DNA from: Mesobacillus jeotgali
GTDB lineage: Bacteria > Bacillota > Bacilli > Bacillales > Cytobacillaceae
Length of the DNA stretch: 64,000 bases
Direction: 5' to 3'
Assembly (NCBI RefSeq): GCF_031759225.1
Contig: NZ_CP134494.1
Location: forward strand, 3,594,501 to 3,658,500
Shown here: one piece after another, positions 1-8,162 of the stretch
Numbering within the stretch: the stretch's first letter is position 1
Layout: every line of letters begins with the position of its first letter
The notes under the pieces: generated by a model
What the model saw: only the letters and a program-made list of their open reading frames with translations
Told to the model about the DNA's origin: nothing
The model's database searches: none
Program-made: the position numbers and the translations under genes

Positions 1-210
1 CCCTTTTCTAGTTTCCGTAACAATTCCAAGATCCTTCAATTTACGAACATGCTGACTAATAGCAGGTTGGCTCACTTTAAAAATTTCAACAAATTCGCAA
101 ACACAATAATCATTCGTGGCCAGCATTTTTACCATCGTTAATCTTGTCTTATCACCTAAGAGCTTTAAGATAGCTGCAACTTTTTCAATCTCTACCGTGG
201 CTAATTGCAA
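1..210 (-). CDS. ArsR/SmtB-family metalloregulator, C-terminus cut off by window edge
   Basis: Seventy residues are visible from a TTG start (208-210 on the complement) preceded by a GGGAGGTG ribosome-binding site; the rest lies outside the window. The translation has the winged-helix pattern of ArsR repressors: helix 'LKLLGDKTRLTMVKML', a CVCE motif like the metal-binding ELCVCE motif of ArsR/CadC-type sensors, then recognition helix 'VSQPAISQHVRKLKDLGIV'. ArsR proteins bind operators as dimers and release when metal binds vicinal Cys. It is divergent from the Acr3/BASS-type transporter at 441, so that gene is its probable target (inference). The TTG is preferred because an upstream in-frame GTG would fall inside the RBS. 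Confidence 0.85.
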   Translation of the reverse strand, partial: MQLATVEIEKVAAILKLLGDKTRLTMVKMLATNDYCVCEFVEIFKVSQPAISQHVRKLKDLGIVTETRKG

Positions 211-253
211 GATGTACACCTCCCACATTGACCTAAATATAAACAAATAACAA

Positions 254-301
254 TTCGCTTATATAATAATTTACTTATATAATATTTCACTTATATATGT
301 T
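254..301. promoter_or_regulatory. Three tandem 16-bp repeats in divergent arsR/transporter promoter region
   Basis: Units starting at 254, 270 and 286 each read close to TTYRCTTATATAATAA and are spaced exactly 16 bp. They sit between the divergent ArsR gene and the transporter. A tandem operator for the ArsR protein is the simplest reading; this is inference from position. Confidence 0.55.
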
Positions 302-440
302 TTGCAACTGTTTTTTTATTAATTTATTAAGAAAAAATGAAAACAAAAACCTTTGTAATATCAAAACAATTAATTCTTATACGCATCAATTTATGATAAA
401 GTAACGATTGTATTTTATTTATTATTGTTAGGAGATTACA

Positions 441-1397
441 ATGAATTTAATCGAAAAGTTATATACTTTTATTATTTTTTTAGCTGTAATTATTGGTTTA
501 AGCATAGGACAAGTAGAACTAATACGAGCTAATGCGGAAAGTTTTATTGTCCCTATACTAGTAGCTATGTTGTATATTACTTTCTTACAAATTCCTATTG
601 AAGAAATATGGATAGCTTTTAAAAACATTAAGTTTACATATACTTCAATCATTATAAACTTTGTTTGGACACCTATTTTAGCATGGCTACTAGCATTAGG
701 TTTTTTAGGTGACAATCCAGCATTATATATTGGATTCATTATGCTGATGGTTACACCATGTACTGATTGGTACTTAATCTTCACAGGGATCGCAAAAGGA
801 AATGTTGCATTATCAACAGCTATCTTACCTCTAAACTTAATCTTACAGGTCATTTTGTTGCCTATTTATCTTCTTATTTTTGGGGGAACAACAGGGGTTA
901 TAGAATTTTCATTTCTGATGGATAGTATTTTAATTGCTCTATTCTTACCTTTAGTTTTAGCTTTTCTAACAAAAATGGTCTTGAGAAACAAACAACAGTT
1001 AAGAGACAACCTTATCTCTAACCTCAGCGTGTTACCTATTATTTTTCTTAGTCTTGCTATCGTTGCGATGTTTGCTTCGCAAGGACAACTATTGCTTGAT
1101 AACCTAGATTTAATGTGGCAAATCACCATTCCGATCCTTTTATTTTTCATCATTAATTTTGTTGTTGGCCAAAAGGTTGGACAGCTTATGAAGTTTCCAT
1201 ACAAGGACAGAGCAAGTCTGGGTTTAACTACTCTAGCAAGAAATTCTCCAATCGCTTTAGCAATTGCCATGACTGCATTCCCAGACCAACCTTTAATTGC
1301 TTTAACACTCGTTATTGGTCCTCTGTTAGAGTTGCCTATTCTTGCTATTGTTACTCAGCTTTTACTATTTATTTCCAAAGATAAACAAACATCATAA
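441..1397 (+). CDS. Arsenic-resistance-type transporter of the Acr3/bile acid:Na+ symporter (BASS) superfamily
   Basis: A 318-residue integral membrane protein with about ten hydrophobic segments and a TPCTD motif near residue 112, in the place of the conserved (A/T)PCT motif of Acr3 arsenite permeases. Acr3-like proteins export arsenite; shorter BASS relatives annotated as arsenic resistance proteins are common in Bacillaceae. The start ATG follows TTAGGAG. It is divergent from an ArsR regulator, which supports a metalloid-efflux role. The typical Acr3 cysteine is present, but the substrate cannot be fixed from sequence alone; antimonite or an organic anion remain possible. Confidence 0.75.
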   Translation: MNLIEKLYTFIIFLAVIIGLSIGQVELIRANAESFIVPILVAMLYITFLQIPIEEIWIAFKNIKFTYTSIIINFVWTPILAWLLALGFLGDNPALYIGFIMLMVTPCTDWYLIFTGIAKGNVALSTAILPLNLILQVILLPIYLLIFGGTTGVIEFSFLMDSILIALFLPLVLAFLTKMVLRNKQQLRDNLISNLSVLPIIFLSLAIVAMFASQGQLLLDNLDLMWQITIPILLFFIINFVVGQKVGQLMKFPYKDRASLGLTTLARNSPIALAIAMTAFPDQPLIALTLVIGPLLELPILAIVTQLLLFISKDKQTS

Positions 1398-1400
1398 TCA

Positions 1401-1438
1401 TAAAAGCACATATCATTTTAAATAGATGTGTGCTTTAT
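1401..1438. terminator. Hairpin after the transporter gene
   Basis: Inverted repeat AAAGCACA / TGTGCTTT followed by a T-rich stretch, just past the stop at 1397. A plausible intrinsic terminator with a long loop. Confidence 0.45.
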
Positions 1439-1508
1439 GTTTTATTACTGCATCTTGTTTTATTTGTTGAAAACGAAAGCAGTGAAAATTTATATCTAGC
1501 TCTTTTTA

Positions 1509-1967
1509 TTAAGATATGTTTTTTATATAAGTTGTAACATTCCCTAAACAACAACTACCTTGTGGATTGTTTACCTCACAGCCACATCGGTTTTCTTTTA
1601 TGTTTTCGCGAATATGTTCTACTGGTTTAGGAGTAAGTCCATTTTCCACATATTGTTTAATTTTTTCTTTTGTCCAATCAAAACAATAACAAATTGGTGT
1701 AGTTGCTGATTCATCTTTTTGATGTACAGCTACCTTCAAGTCAGATACAAGGTACTTTTTATTATTCGTATCAAAATAGACTACATCACAGACTTTATTT
1801 GAACAAAAATAATGATTTTCTTTAGCATTTAATGTTTCTAATGCAGATGGTTTAAGTAATGATTTTAGTGTAATTAACTTTACATTCTTAGCCTTATTTT
1901 TGCATGATGGACAACTACCATTATTTTCAACTTTTATTTCTTTGACGTTACTACAACAATCCCCCAT
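1509..1967 (-). CDS. CopZ-like iron-sulfur/zinc metallochaperone-type protein
   Basis: A 152-residue Cys-rich soluble protein: CPSCK near residue 19, 'YFCSNKVCDVVYF' in the middle, 'ICYCFDWT' after residue 100, and C-terminal CGC and CC pairs. This pattern matches the zinc/[2Fe-2S] N-terminal domain of the Archaeoglobus CopZ family, annotated in Bacilli as a putative Fe-S metallochaperone and often found in mercury-resistance operons (family knowledge). It lies 56 bp behind a mercury-type merR on the same strand, so both probably belonged to one mer-like operon. No mercuric reductase gene follows in this window. Confidence 0.7.
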   Translation of the reverse strand: MGDCCSNVKEIKVENNGSCPSCKNKAKNVKLITLKSLLKPSALETLNAKENHYFCSNKVCDVVYFDTNNKKYLVSDLKVAVHQKDESATTPICYCFDWTKEKIKQYVENGLTPKPVEHIRENIKENRCGCEVNNPQGSCCLGNVTTYIKNIS

Positions 1968-2023
1968 AATACTTCTACCTTTAAAAATTTATTATTTCGT
2001 AAATTTTCTACTGTTTTCTTTTC

Positions 2024-2418
2024 TTAATTCATTAAAGCCTCGATAATAGGACATTCGTAAATATTTTTGTTTTCAGGACATCTTTCTTTAAGGTCTATCA
2101 ACATTTGTTCATTTTTTTTAGATCTTCAATTTTACGCTGGATGTCCCCTAATTTAAGAACAGTGAAATCATATATGTCACGGCACTTTGTTTCGTTGTGA
2201 TCAACAACCCCTAGCAATTTGTCAATTTCATTTAAGGTAAAACCCAATTCCTGCATCCGTTTTATGAAATGTAATCGATCAACCGTTTGTGGAGAATACA
2301 TTCTGTATCCTTTTTCGGTACGATTTGGCACTGGAATTAAACCTAAACGCTCATAATACCGAATAGTCTCCTTGTTAACACCACACTTTTCAGCTAGTCC
2401 CCCAATACGATATCGCAT
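2024..2418 (-). pseudogene. merR: merR, mercury-responsive regulator, frameshifted
   Basis: The reading frame from 2418 gives 106 residues very close to Gram-positive MerR: HTH 'YRIGGLAEKCGVNKETIR', 'LGFTLNEIDKLLG' and the metal-binding Cys in 'NETKC'. It then stops early at 2098. Adding one A to the run of eight A (T run at 2112-2119) restores the expected C-terminus (MLIDLKERCPENKNIYECP), with both remaining mercury-binding Cys, to a stop at 2024. So the gene carries a 1-base deletion, or the assembly has a homopolymer error. As read, the product lacks two of three Hg(II) ligands and should not respond to mercury. Confidence 0.85.
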
Positions 2419-2436
2419 CTATCTCACCTCAAATAT

Positions 2437-2468
2437 ATTATAAACCCTGTACCATAGTACAGGGTCAA
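2437..2468 (-). promoter_or_regulatory. mer-type promoter/operator
   Basis: On the minus strand a -35 TTGACC and a -10 TATAAT are separated by 20 bp. The long spacer holds the dyad CCCTGTAC-tatg-GTACAGGG. An over-long spacer with a central dyad is the hallmark of MerR-activated promoters, and this one closely resembles Gram-positive mer operators. It would drive merR and the CopZ-like gene. Confidence 0.85.
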
Positions 2469-2569
2469 GGGAAGTTCTATTTACTATAGTATCGACCACT
2501 TCCAACTGCTATTTTTCAATAAACCTAATTATTGTTCACAAAAAGTTAATAATAAAAAACAACAAAACT

Positions 2570-2585
2570 ATAAAACTAGTTTTAT
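2570..2585. promoter_or_regulatory. Palindromic operator candidate upstream of second arsR
   Basis: ATAAAACTAGTTTTAT is a perfect 16-bp palindrome just upstream of the RBS of the ArsR gene at 2610. Its position suits autoregulation of the arsR-permease-thioredoxin operon; the assignment is inferred. Confidence 0.5.
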
Positions 2586-2609
2586 ACTTATAGTAGGAGG
2601 TTGAAACAT

Positions 2610-2966
2610 ATGCATATGGAAATACCACTTTCAACAAAAACAACTGTAAAAGATAATCAAGAAACAAAAAACATTGTAAATCAATCTGAAGAAGAACTAC
2701 CATTTTTAAAAGAAAATGATAAACGAATGGAAAAAGCAGAGTTTTTCAAAGCGTTGGGGGATGAGACGCGATTAAGAATTATTGGGATGTTAGCGATTGA
2801 TGACTTATGTATGTGTGAAATAGTATCTGGTTTGGATATTCCAACCTCTACTGTTTCACATCATTTGAAACTCCTAGAAAGAGGAAATGTGATTAGGTCT
2901 CGGAAAGAAGGACGTTTCACCGTCTATCGTCTGCAAAGAGAAAAGGTTCTTCCTTATTTAAGGTAA
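2610..2966 (+). CDS. ArsR-family transcriptional repressor
   Basis: A 118-residue protein with a polar N-terminal extension of about 40 residues, then an ArsR winged helix: 'FFKALGDETRLRIIGML', 'LCMCEIVSGL' (CxC in the alpha-3 metal site position) and recognition helix 'PTSTVSHHLKLLERGNVI'. The ATG at 2610 lies 9 nt after AGGAGG; an in-frame TTG at 2601 abuts that RBS and is less likely. It is the first gene of a three-gene operon with the permease (25 bp gap) and a small thioredoxin, a common metalloid-responsive set. The inducer is probably a trivalent arsenical (inference). Confidence 0.9.
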   Translation: MHMEIPLSTKTTVKDNQETKNIVNQSEEELPFLKENDKRMEKAEFFKALGDETRLRIIGMLAIDDLCMCEIVSGLDIPTSTVSHHLKLLERGNVIRSRKEGRFTVYRLQREKVLPYLR

Positions 2967-2991
2967 GAACAATAGAAAGAAGGAAAATATT

Positions 2992-3999
2992 ATGGAGATA
3001 TTTTCGTGGCTGAATGACCAGCTTCTCAAAATGGAATGGCTTTCTGATCTAGTCAAATTGCTTGTGCAAAGAGTTTTTCAACTTCCTATTGAAGAAAGAC
3101 TCGGAGGAAGTATACATTTTTTTATCTATGACACCATTAAAATTTTTATTTTAATGACTGTTTTAATCTTTTTCATATCCTATATCCAAAGTTATTTTCC
3201 ACCTGAAAGGACAAAAAAACTTTTGGGCGGGATCAAAGGGATAAAAGGAAATATTCTCGGTGCATTACTTGGAACGATTACTCCCTTCTGTAGTTGTTCC
3301 AGTATACCCATCTTTATCGGTTTTACATCTGCAGGTTTACCATTAGGTGTCACTTTTTCTTTTTTAATTTCTTCACCGATGGTAGACCTTGCTTCTTTTC
3401 TTTTATTAACGTCATTCTTCGGAGTGAAAATCGCTGCCATTTACGTAATTGTTGGTTTAATCCTTGCCGTAATTGGCGGTACACTTATTGATAAATTGAA
3501 TTTAGGAAATCAGGTAGAATCCTTTGTAACATCAGGACACAGCAACATAGATGGACAAATAGAAGAGTTAACTTATAAGGACAGAATCAACTATTCTGTT
3601 GAACAGGTAAAGTCCATCTATAAAAAGGTTTGGTACGCCATTCTTATTGGTGTTGGAATTGGTGCATTGATTCATAATTGGATTCCACAATCGGTTATTG
3701 AAACAGTTATCGGAGAGAACAACCCATTTGCTGTTTTAATTGCAACCCTTGTTGGCATACCTATTTATGCTGATATTTTTGGAACTTTACCAATTGCAGA
3801 AGCTTTATTTGGAAAAGGTGTAGAAATAGGAACCATCCTTTCTTTTATGATGGCCGTTACAGCTTTATCCCTGCCTTCTCTAATTATGTTAAGTAAAGTA
3901 GTGAAGCCAAAATTATTAGCTACTTTTATCGCTATATGTGCTTTAGGAATTATTATTATTGGTTACACATTTAATTCGCTGGATTTCCTATTTTCATAG
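2992..3999 (+). CDS. ArsP/DUF318-family permease
   Basis: A 335-residue membrane protein with about eight hydrophobic segments and the signature 'TPFCSCSSIPIFIGF' near residue 98. The second half repeats the domain ('NPFAVLIATLVGIPIYADIFG'). This is PF03773, which includes ArsP, an efflux permease for trivalent organoarsenicals, but also members of unknown substrate. The Cys pair in CSCSS is typical. It sits between an ArsR repressor and a CxxC thioredoxin, a frequent trio whose small redox protein may reduce or hand over the cargo (inference). The RBS GAAGGAAA precedes the ATG. Confidence 0.88.
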   Translation: MEIFSWLNDQLLKMEWLSDLVKLLVQRVFQLPIEERLGGSIHFFIYDTIKIFILMTVLIFFISYIQSYFPPERTKKLLGGIKGIKGNILGALLGTITPFCSCSSIPIFIGFTSAGLPLGVTFSFLISSPMVDLASFLLLTSFFGVKIAAIYVIVGLILAVIGGTLIDKLNLGNQVESFVTSGHSNIDGQIEELTYKDRINYSVEQVKSIYKKVWYAILIGVGIGALIHNWIPQSVIETVIGENNPFAVLIATLVGIPIYADIFGTLPIAEALFGKGVEIGTILSFMMAVTALSLPSLIMLSKVVKPKLLATFIAICALGIIIIGYTFNSLDFLFS

Positions 4000-4047
4000 G
4001 GATTACCATATTTTTCACCATATTATATTGTTAAGGAGATGCTTAAA

Positions 4048-4278
4048 TTGATTATTAAAGTATTAGGACCCGGTTGTGCAAATTGTAAAAGATTAGCAAA
4101 CAATGTAGAAGTAGCAATTGAAGAACTTGGTATAGATGCTGCTATTGAAAAAGTAACAGATTTTAAGGAAATTGCAAAATATGGGGTTATGAGTACACCT
4201 GCACTCGTTGTTGACGAACAGTTAATAGTTTCAGGAAAAGTGCCTAAATCTGAGGAAATAAAAAAGTATCTACAATAG
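4048..4278 (+). CDS. Small thioredoxin-like redox protein (CANC), permease partner
   Basis: A 76-residue glutaredoxin-sized protein starting 'IIKVLGPGCANCKRL', with the active-site CxxC at residues 11-14 and the cis-Pro segment 'VMSTPALVVDEQ'. It belongs to the MTH895-like mini-thioredoxins that are usually encoded next to PF03773 permeases. I choose TTG at 4048 because the upstream ATG at 4039 directly abuts the AAGGAG Shine-Dalgarno, whereas the TTG has a 9-nt spacing and gives the usual family N-terminus. It is the last gene of the operon, followed by a strong terminator. Confidence 0.88.
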   Translation: MIIKVLGPGCANCKRLANNVEVAIEELGIDAAIEKVTDFKEIAKYGVMSTPALVVDEQLIVSGKVPKSEEIKKYLQ

Positions 4279-4286
4279 ATTTAAAT

Positions 4287-4330
4287 AAAAGGATCGGTTA
4301 TTCGTAAAAATAAACAACCGATCCTTTTTT
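4287..4330 (+). terminator. Terminator of the arsR-permease-thioredoxin operon
   Basis: A 13-bp stem AAAAGGATCGGTT / AACCGATCCTTTT ending in a T tail, right after the thioredoxin stop codon. Confidence 0.9.
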
Positions 4331-4433
4331 ATCCTTCTAATGAGTAAATGGTCTGGGGGAGTAATTGTGATTCTGTAATGAGCTAAGCTTACACAAGGCA
4401 TAATTAACCCCCTCTTATAATGAAATCCGTTAG

Positions 4434-4571
4434 TCAGACGTTATCATCTAATATTTCAATAACAAATTTTGTCTCAAGCTCTTCAACAACTTGCCAATCA
4501 GAAGCAGTTGTGTCTGGTCTGATTGGATCACATTCAGAACCAGTTCCAATTTTATCAACAATAACAATCAT
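4434..4571 (-). CDS. Small 45-residue hypothetical protein of the mobile element
   Basis: ATG at 4571 lies 10 nt downstream of an AAGGAG RBS (complement of 4582-4587). The product begins 'MIVIVDKIGTGSECDPIRP' and ends 'FVIEILDDNV'. The 'GTGSECDPIRP' style is seen in short phage and satellite proteins, but I cannot name a family. It lies on the same strand as the primase and the 122-residue protein upstream, and is likely co-transcribed with them. The opposite-strand ORF here is its shadow. Confidence 0.6.
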   Translation of the reverse strand: MIVIVDKIGTGSECDPIRPDTTASDWQVVEELETKFVIEILDDNV

Positions 4572-4672
4572 TTTAAAACAACTCCTTAATCATAAAGTTT
4601 TCAAAACGTGTCTCTAAATCTCGCTTACTTTTTATATAAAAAGCTTTATTAATATTCCTTGTTATAAAGTCA

Positions 4673-5041
4673 TTATCGATACTTTCCTGCTCTAATACGT
4701 ATAGCCTCAATACATACATCTACTAACTTTTCATCGTTCACAGCACAAATGATTTCCGCTACCGAAACCTTATAATCATTATAAAGAGACATTCCTAAAT
4801 CAACCATTCTTATGGTTGAACCTGTCAACGCAGCAGCATTATGACCACGTTCATCGTCAAAAATATCAGCAAGGGGACCACAGCTTAGATCAATATTATC
4901 CTTACAAAAACATTTAAATACTTCGGGGTATGAAGCGATATAAATATTTGCTTCATACTCTAAATCTTTACCGTGGCTTAAAGCATATAATTGCATCAGC
5001 CATTTATAATTTTCTAAATGTTCATCGTTAGCAAAATACAT
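4673..5041 (-). CDS. Hypothetical small protein of integrative elements
   Basis: A 122-residue soluble acidic protein starting 'MYFANDEHLENYKWLMQLY' with 'EANIYIASYPEVFKCF' and a C-terminal 'EAIRIRAGKYR'. The start motif (MxFxNxEHxxNY) and C-terminal IEIRxG-like ending recall a DUF family (DUF6075-like) found on Gram-positive plasmids and integrative elements; that link is from memory and tentative. An AAGGGGAA RBS precedes the ATG. It is downstream of the primase and the iteron region on the same strand. Function unknown. Confidence 0.65.
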   Translation of the reverse strand: MYFANDEHLENYKWLMQLYALSHGKDLEYEANIYIASYPEVFKCFCKDNIDLSCGPLADIFDDERGHNAAALTGSTIRMVDLGMSLYNDYKVSVAEIICAVNDEKLVDVCIEAIRIRAGKYR

Positions 5042-5199
5042 ATTATTCCCCTTCCTTTATTCAAAAATAAGATAACTACTACCGACAACAAAAATATCAA
5101 TTCATTTCTTCTATATAAAAATGACTTTGCTACAATTCTATTAATTATCCACAAACTACCATTACACTTTCTCTGGGAATAATTAAAATTCACTATTGA

Positions 5200-5490
5200 G
5201 TACACAAAAGTACACAGTCATTTATTATTTTAGTATTATGAAACCCTTTTGTTACAGTCTTTCTTCGTCAAAGTACAGAAAGTACCCAGAGTACTCTAAT
5301 TTAATTATCACTCTACTAAATAAAAAAATATTATTTTATTAGAACATTTTCCGGAGAATTACATGTACATTATTATTTAGAGTACTTTGAGTACTTTGAG
5401 TACCAATATGTTTAAATACTTTATTTATCAACATCTATTGCAGTACACAGAATCTAACTTTGTTGAATCATTTGCGTACTTTGGGTACTG
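5200..5490. repeat. GTAC iteron clusters flanking an AT-rich stretch: candidate replication origin
   Basis: GTAC occurs twelve times, at 5200, 5210, 5273, 5282, 5291, 5365, 5382, 5391, 5400, 5443, 5476 and 5485. Spacing within clusters is 9 bp (10 bp in the first), for example GTACTTTGA repeated in tandem at 5382-5403. The clusters 5273-5294 and 5365-5403 flank a nearly pure A/T stretch at 5298-5350. The site sits directly behind the primase-helicase gene, where phage-satellite origins lie. The 5042-5453 gap otherwise shows no gene. Confidence 0.7.
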
Positions 5491-8162
5491 CAAGGATTTT
5501 CAATTGTAAAATCAAACCCTAACTCCTTAATACAAGACGGATTCAAAACAACTGCAGTGAATTTATTATTACCATGCTTGATTTGTTTATAATCAACAAC
5601 TTTTTCATTTCGTGTAAACTGTTGGGTATACCCTCTCTTTGCCCACTCACGCCTAATCATTTTTTCTTCAGGTCCAAGAAATTTCTTTAAGAAACTTGGC
5701 ATCAAGCAAATCGTGTTGTGATGATAAACGGCCTTTATATCATTAGGTAGATTATCATAATAGATATCATTTCTTGTACTATCTAACTCATATAACATTT
5801 GTTCAAGTATCTCTTTAGGCTTATCCAGTGCATGATTTTCCTTTGCTATTTCATCAAAAAGGCAGACTAGTGTATTTAAATCTATATCAAAATTAAAACC
5901 TTTATTTAAAACTGAACCTGTAAAATGAACAGATGCATAGTATAGACTTAACCTTGTTAAAACTTCGTTATCCTTCGATTTTTTCATATATAATTCTTTG
6001 AATTTATAAAACTCGCGAATGAAAATGTTCCTTTTCTCCCGCCAATATTTTATAAATTCAACACCAATAGCCCCATGATTTTCGTTCATTGCCTTATATA
6101 TATCCGAAAAAAATTGATGATCGACTTTAACAAACGGTTGATCTACAATTGAGATAATCCTTGCCGCCGCACCCCCCGCCTTTGCAGCGTAATCCGCTAA
6201 GGAAACTTCACCAGTACTTATCAAAATATTGTTCCAAGTCGCTTCTCTTTGTGATCCCTTTAGACTTCCTCTACCTTTAGAGCGACCACCGCTAAACATA
6301 TAAATAACTGATTGTAATATTCGTTCATCAGCCTTTCGAGTATCGTCCATAAATAAAGGAAAACTATTTAAGAACCCAGCCTTACGCTCTATGGAAACTC
6401 TGGTTGCATTCCATTCGTTTATTAAGCTCTCACTGCCCCAAACACTTCTAGCAACCTGTAAGGATGTTGACTTCCCCTGTGAAGTTGGCCCGGATAGGTC
6501 TATAATAAAAGGACTTACTTCTAAATCGTGTAAAATAACTGATGCAAAAGAAGCCAAAACAATAAATAGCACTTTGGGGTACGCCTTAATTCGATCCAAT
6601 ACTTCATTTTTCCAAGTTTCTGGAGTCCCTTTTATTTCGAACCCTTCAAGTAACTGGCGTTCTCCAATGTCGTTAGGTACAATCTCCACACCACAAGACT
6701 CTAATGGATGAATAAAGTTATTCTTAATACGGCCTAACCTCTCAACCATATGGCAATGTTCCAACCCATTGAATGATAAATACTTATCAAAATAGTTAAT
6801 CAAATCTTTGTAATTTATATCGTTTACAGAAAAACCTTTATCTGCTAATGTTAGTAGTTCTTTTCTAGTGGATAGAGTACTGGCCGGTACAATTTCATGT
6901 TTTTCTTGCCCCCGATTCATCCACGTTATCTCATAATGAACGCTGTTTCTTTCGATATTTGAAAACTCTTTTATTATCTTTGGAGCCATACGTGAAACTA
7001 TTACCTCTTCTTCAACTTCCACCCCTTTTACTTTTCTGGTCACAGTCTTAAATAGCTTGTTACCAGCTATGAAATAAGGTAATGGGACCATTGTATTGGA
7101 AGAATGTGCATCAGCGATATTATTTTTCATTCCGATTGCGATAGGACTGTTAATGATATTAGAATATTTACAACCGTTACATACACCAAACTCTTCGTTA
7201 ATTGAACTGCAGGTTCTTGGTTTCATTTTTGAGCGAATTTCTGTTATTTTTCGATTCGTTTCACTTTCTGTGTAACTTGGATGTCCCACACTCCATTCAT
7301 GACAAATCTTTTCATAACTTTCACAATAAGCGCCGATTGAAAGTGCAGCCATCCATTCGGAATATGTAGCACTCTCTTTGTTATCTAAGTAAGATTGAAT
7401 GAAATTACAACCTTCTATAATGGGTTTAACTTTTGCATCTGGCAGTTGAGGCTTTCTATCTTTTATCCCATGATTGTTATTTGAAGGGTTTTTTATTTCC
7501 AATTCTTCGATTGCATTGCGCAATTCCATTAATGAATAGCGGTGATCAGACATTTTCAAGGTGCTTACTAACTTCGGTTGTTCCTTACGATTATATGTAC
7601 CCGGAACCCTCAAAACCCTTGCTAAGTCACTTGTATTATCAATGTGAAGTCCTTTTTCTTTTGCTAATCGAATGAATACTGATTGAAATCTCTTCAGCAT
7701 TCTATCAGCACTTTCACGATCATTTTCCGTTAATATACGTACTGCTTCATCAAACAACCAATAACAATGCCATCCACCACCACTATTAATCATAATAGAC
7801 GGCTCTAAAGGAAATGTATCTAATATAACTTTTGCTTCTTGTTCATTTGGAAGGTTCTTAGCTGCATGTTTTCCACCCTTTATATCAATTTCCACCCACA
7901 CACCGGGTAAATATAAAATATCCGTGTTTCTACCTCTCTCATACTTACCAAGTCGTTCTTTTCGTAAACCCACACCAATATATACGTTATATTCCTTAGC
8001 TAACATCGTTGAATCAAAAGCAGCTGTTTCTATTTCCTTAACTTCATACCATTTAGTTTCTTTATTTTCAGAAGTCCACAAAGGTAGAAAACCATTATTA
8101 ATTTTGCCATATAAAGCATTAAAAAAATCACTTGCTAGTTTTATGCTTTGGCTTTCATTCAT
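5454..8162 (-). CDS. Primase-helicase: AEP-type primase fused to DUF927 ATPase
   Basis: A 902-residue replication protein. Residues about 1-200 look like an archaeo-eukaryotic primase: catalytic acidic 'VEIDIKG' (E91, D93), 'SGGGWHCYWLF' (H132) and 'DLARVLRVPGTYNRK'. A Cys cluster at C318, C328 and C331 may bind zinc. Residues about 360-780 match DUF927, with Walker A 'GPTSQGKST' (about 558-566) and a Walker B-like 'FPLFMDDT'. Such proteins start replication of plasmids, satellites and integrative elements. It reads leftward, divergent from repressor and integrase, with origin-like iterons at its 3' end. The ATG follows a weak GGTGAT RBS. Confidence 0.85.
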   Translation of the reverse strand: MNESQSIKLASDFFNALYGKINNGFLPLWTSENKETKWYEVKEIETAAFDSTMLAKEYNVYIGVGLRKERLGKYERGRNTDILYLPGVWVEIDIKGGKHAAKNLPNEQEAKVILDTFPLEPSIMINSGGGWHCYWLFDEAVRILTENDRESADRMLKRFQSVFIRLAKEKGLHIDNTSDLARVLRVPGTYNRKEQPKLVSTLKMSDHRYSLMELRNAIEELEIKNPSNNNHGIKDRKPQLPDAKVKPIIEGCNFIQSYLDNKESATYSEWMAALSIGAYCESYEKICHEWSVGHPSYTESETNRKITEIRSKMKPRTCSSINEEFGVCNGCKYSNIINSPIAIGMKNNIADAHSSNTMVPLPYFIAGNKLFKTVTRKVKGVEVEEEVIVSRMAPKIIKEFSNIERNSVHYEITWMNRGQEKHEIVPASTLSTRKELLTLADKGFSVNDINYKDLINYFDKYLSFNGLEHCHMVERLGRIKNNFIHPLESCGVEIVPNDIGERQLLEGFEIKGTPETWKNEVLDRIKAYPKVLFIVLASFASVILHDLEVSPFIIDLSGPTSQGKSTSLQVARSVWGSESLINEWNATRVSIERKAGFLNSFPLFMDDTRKADERILQSVIYMFSGGRSKGRGSLKGSQREATWNNILISTGEVSLADYAAKAGGAAARIISIVDQPFVKVDHQFFSDIYKAMNENHGAIGVEFIKYWREKRNIFIREFYKFKELYMKKSKDNEVLTRLSLYYASVHFTGSVLNKGFNFDIDLNTLVCLFDEIAKENHALDKPKEILEQMLYELDSTRNDIYYDNLPNDIKAVYHHNTICLMPSFLKKFLGPEEKMIRREWAKRGYTQQFTRNEKVVDYKQIKHGNNKFTAVVLNPSCIKELGFDFTIENPCSTQSTQMIQQS

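Noticed and set aside
4420..4617. Plus-strand 65-residue ORF
   Set aside because: It is the complement of the 45-residue gene at 4434-4571, which has a proper RBS.
4575..4660. Short frame between the 122- and 45-residue genes
   Set aside because: An open stretch ends just ahead of the 45-residue gene, but it has no ATG, GTG or TTG start with an RBS.
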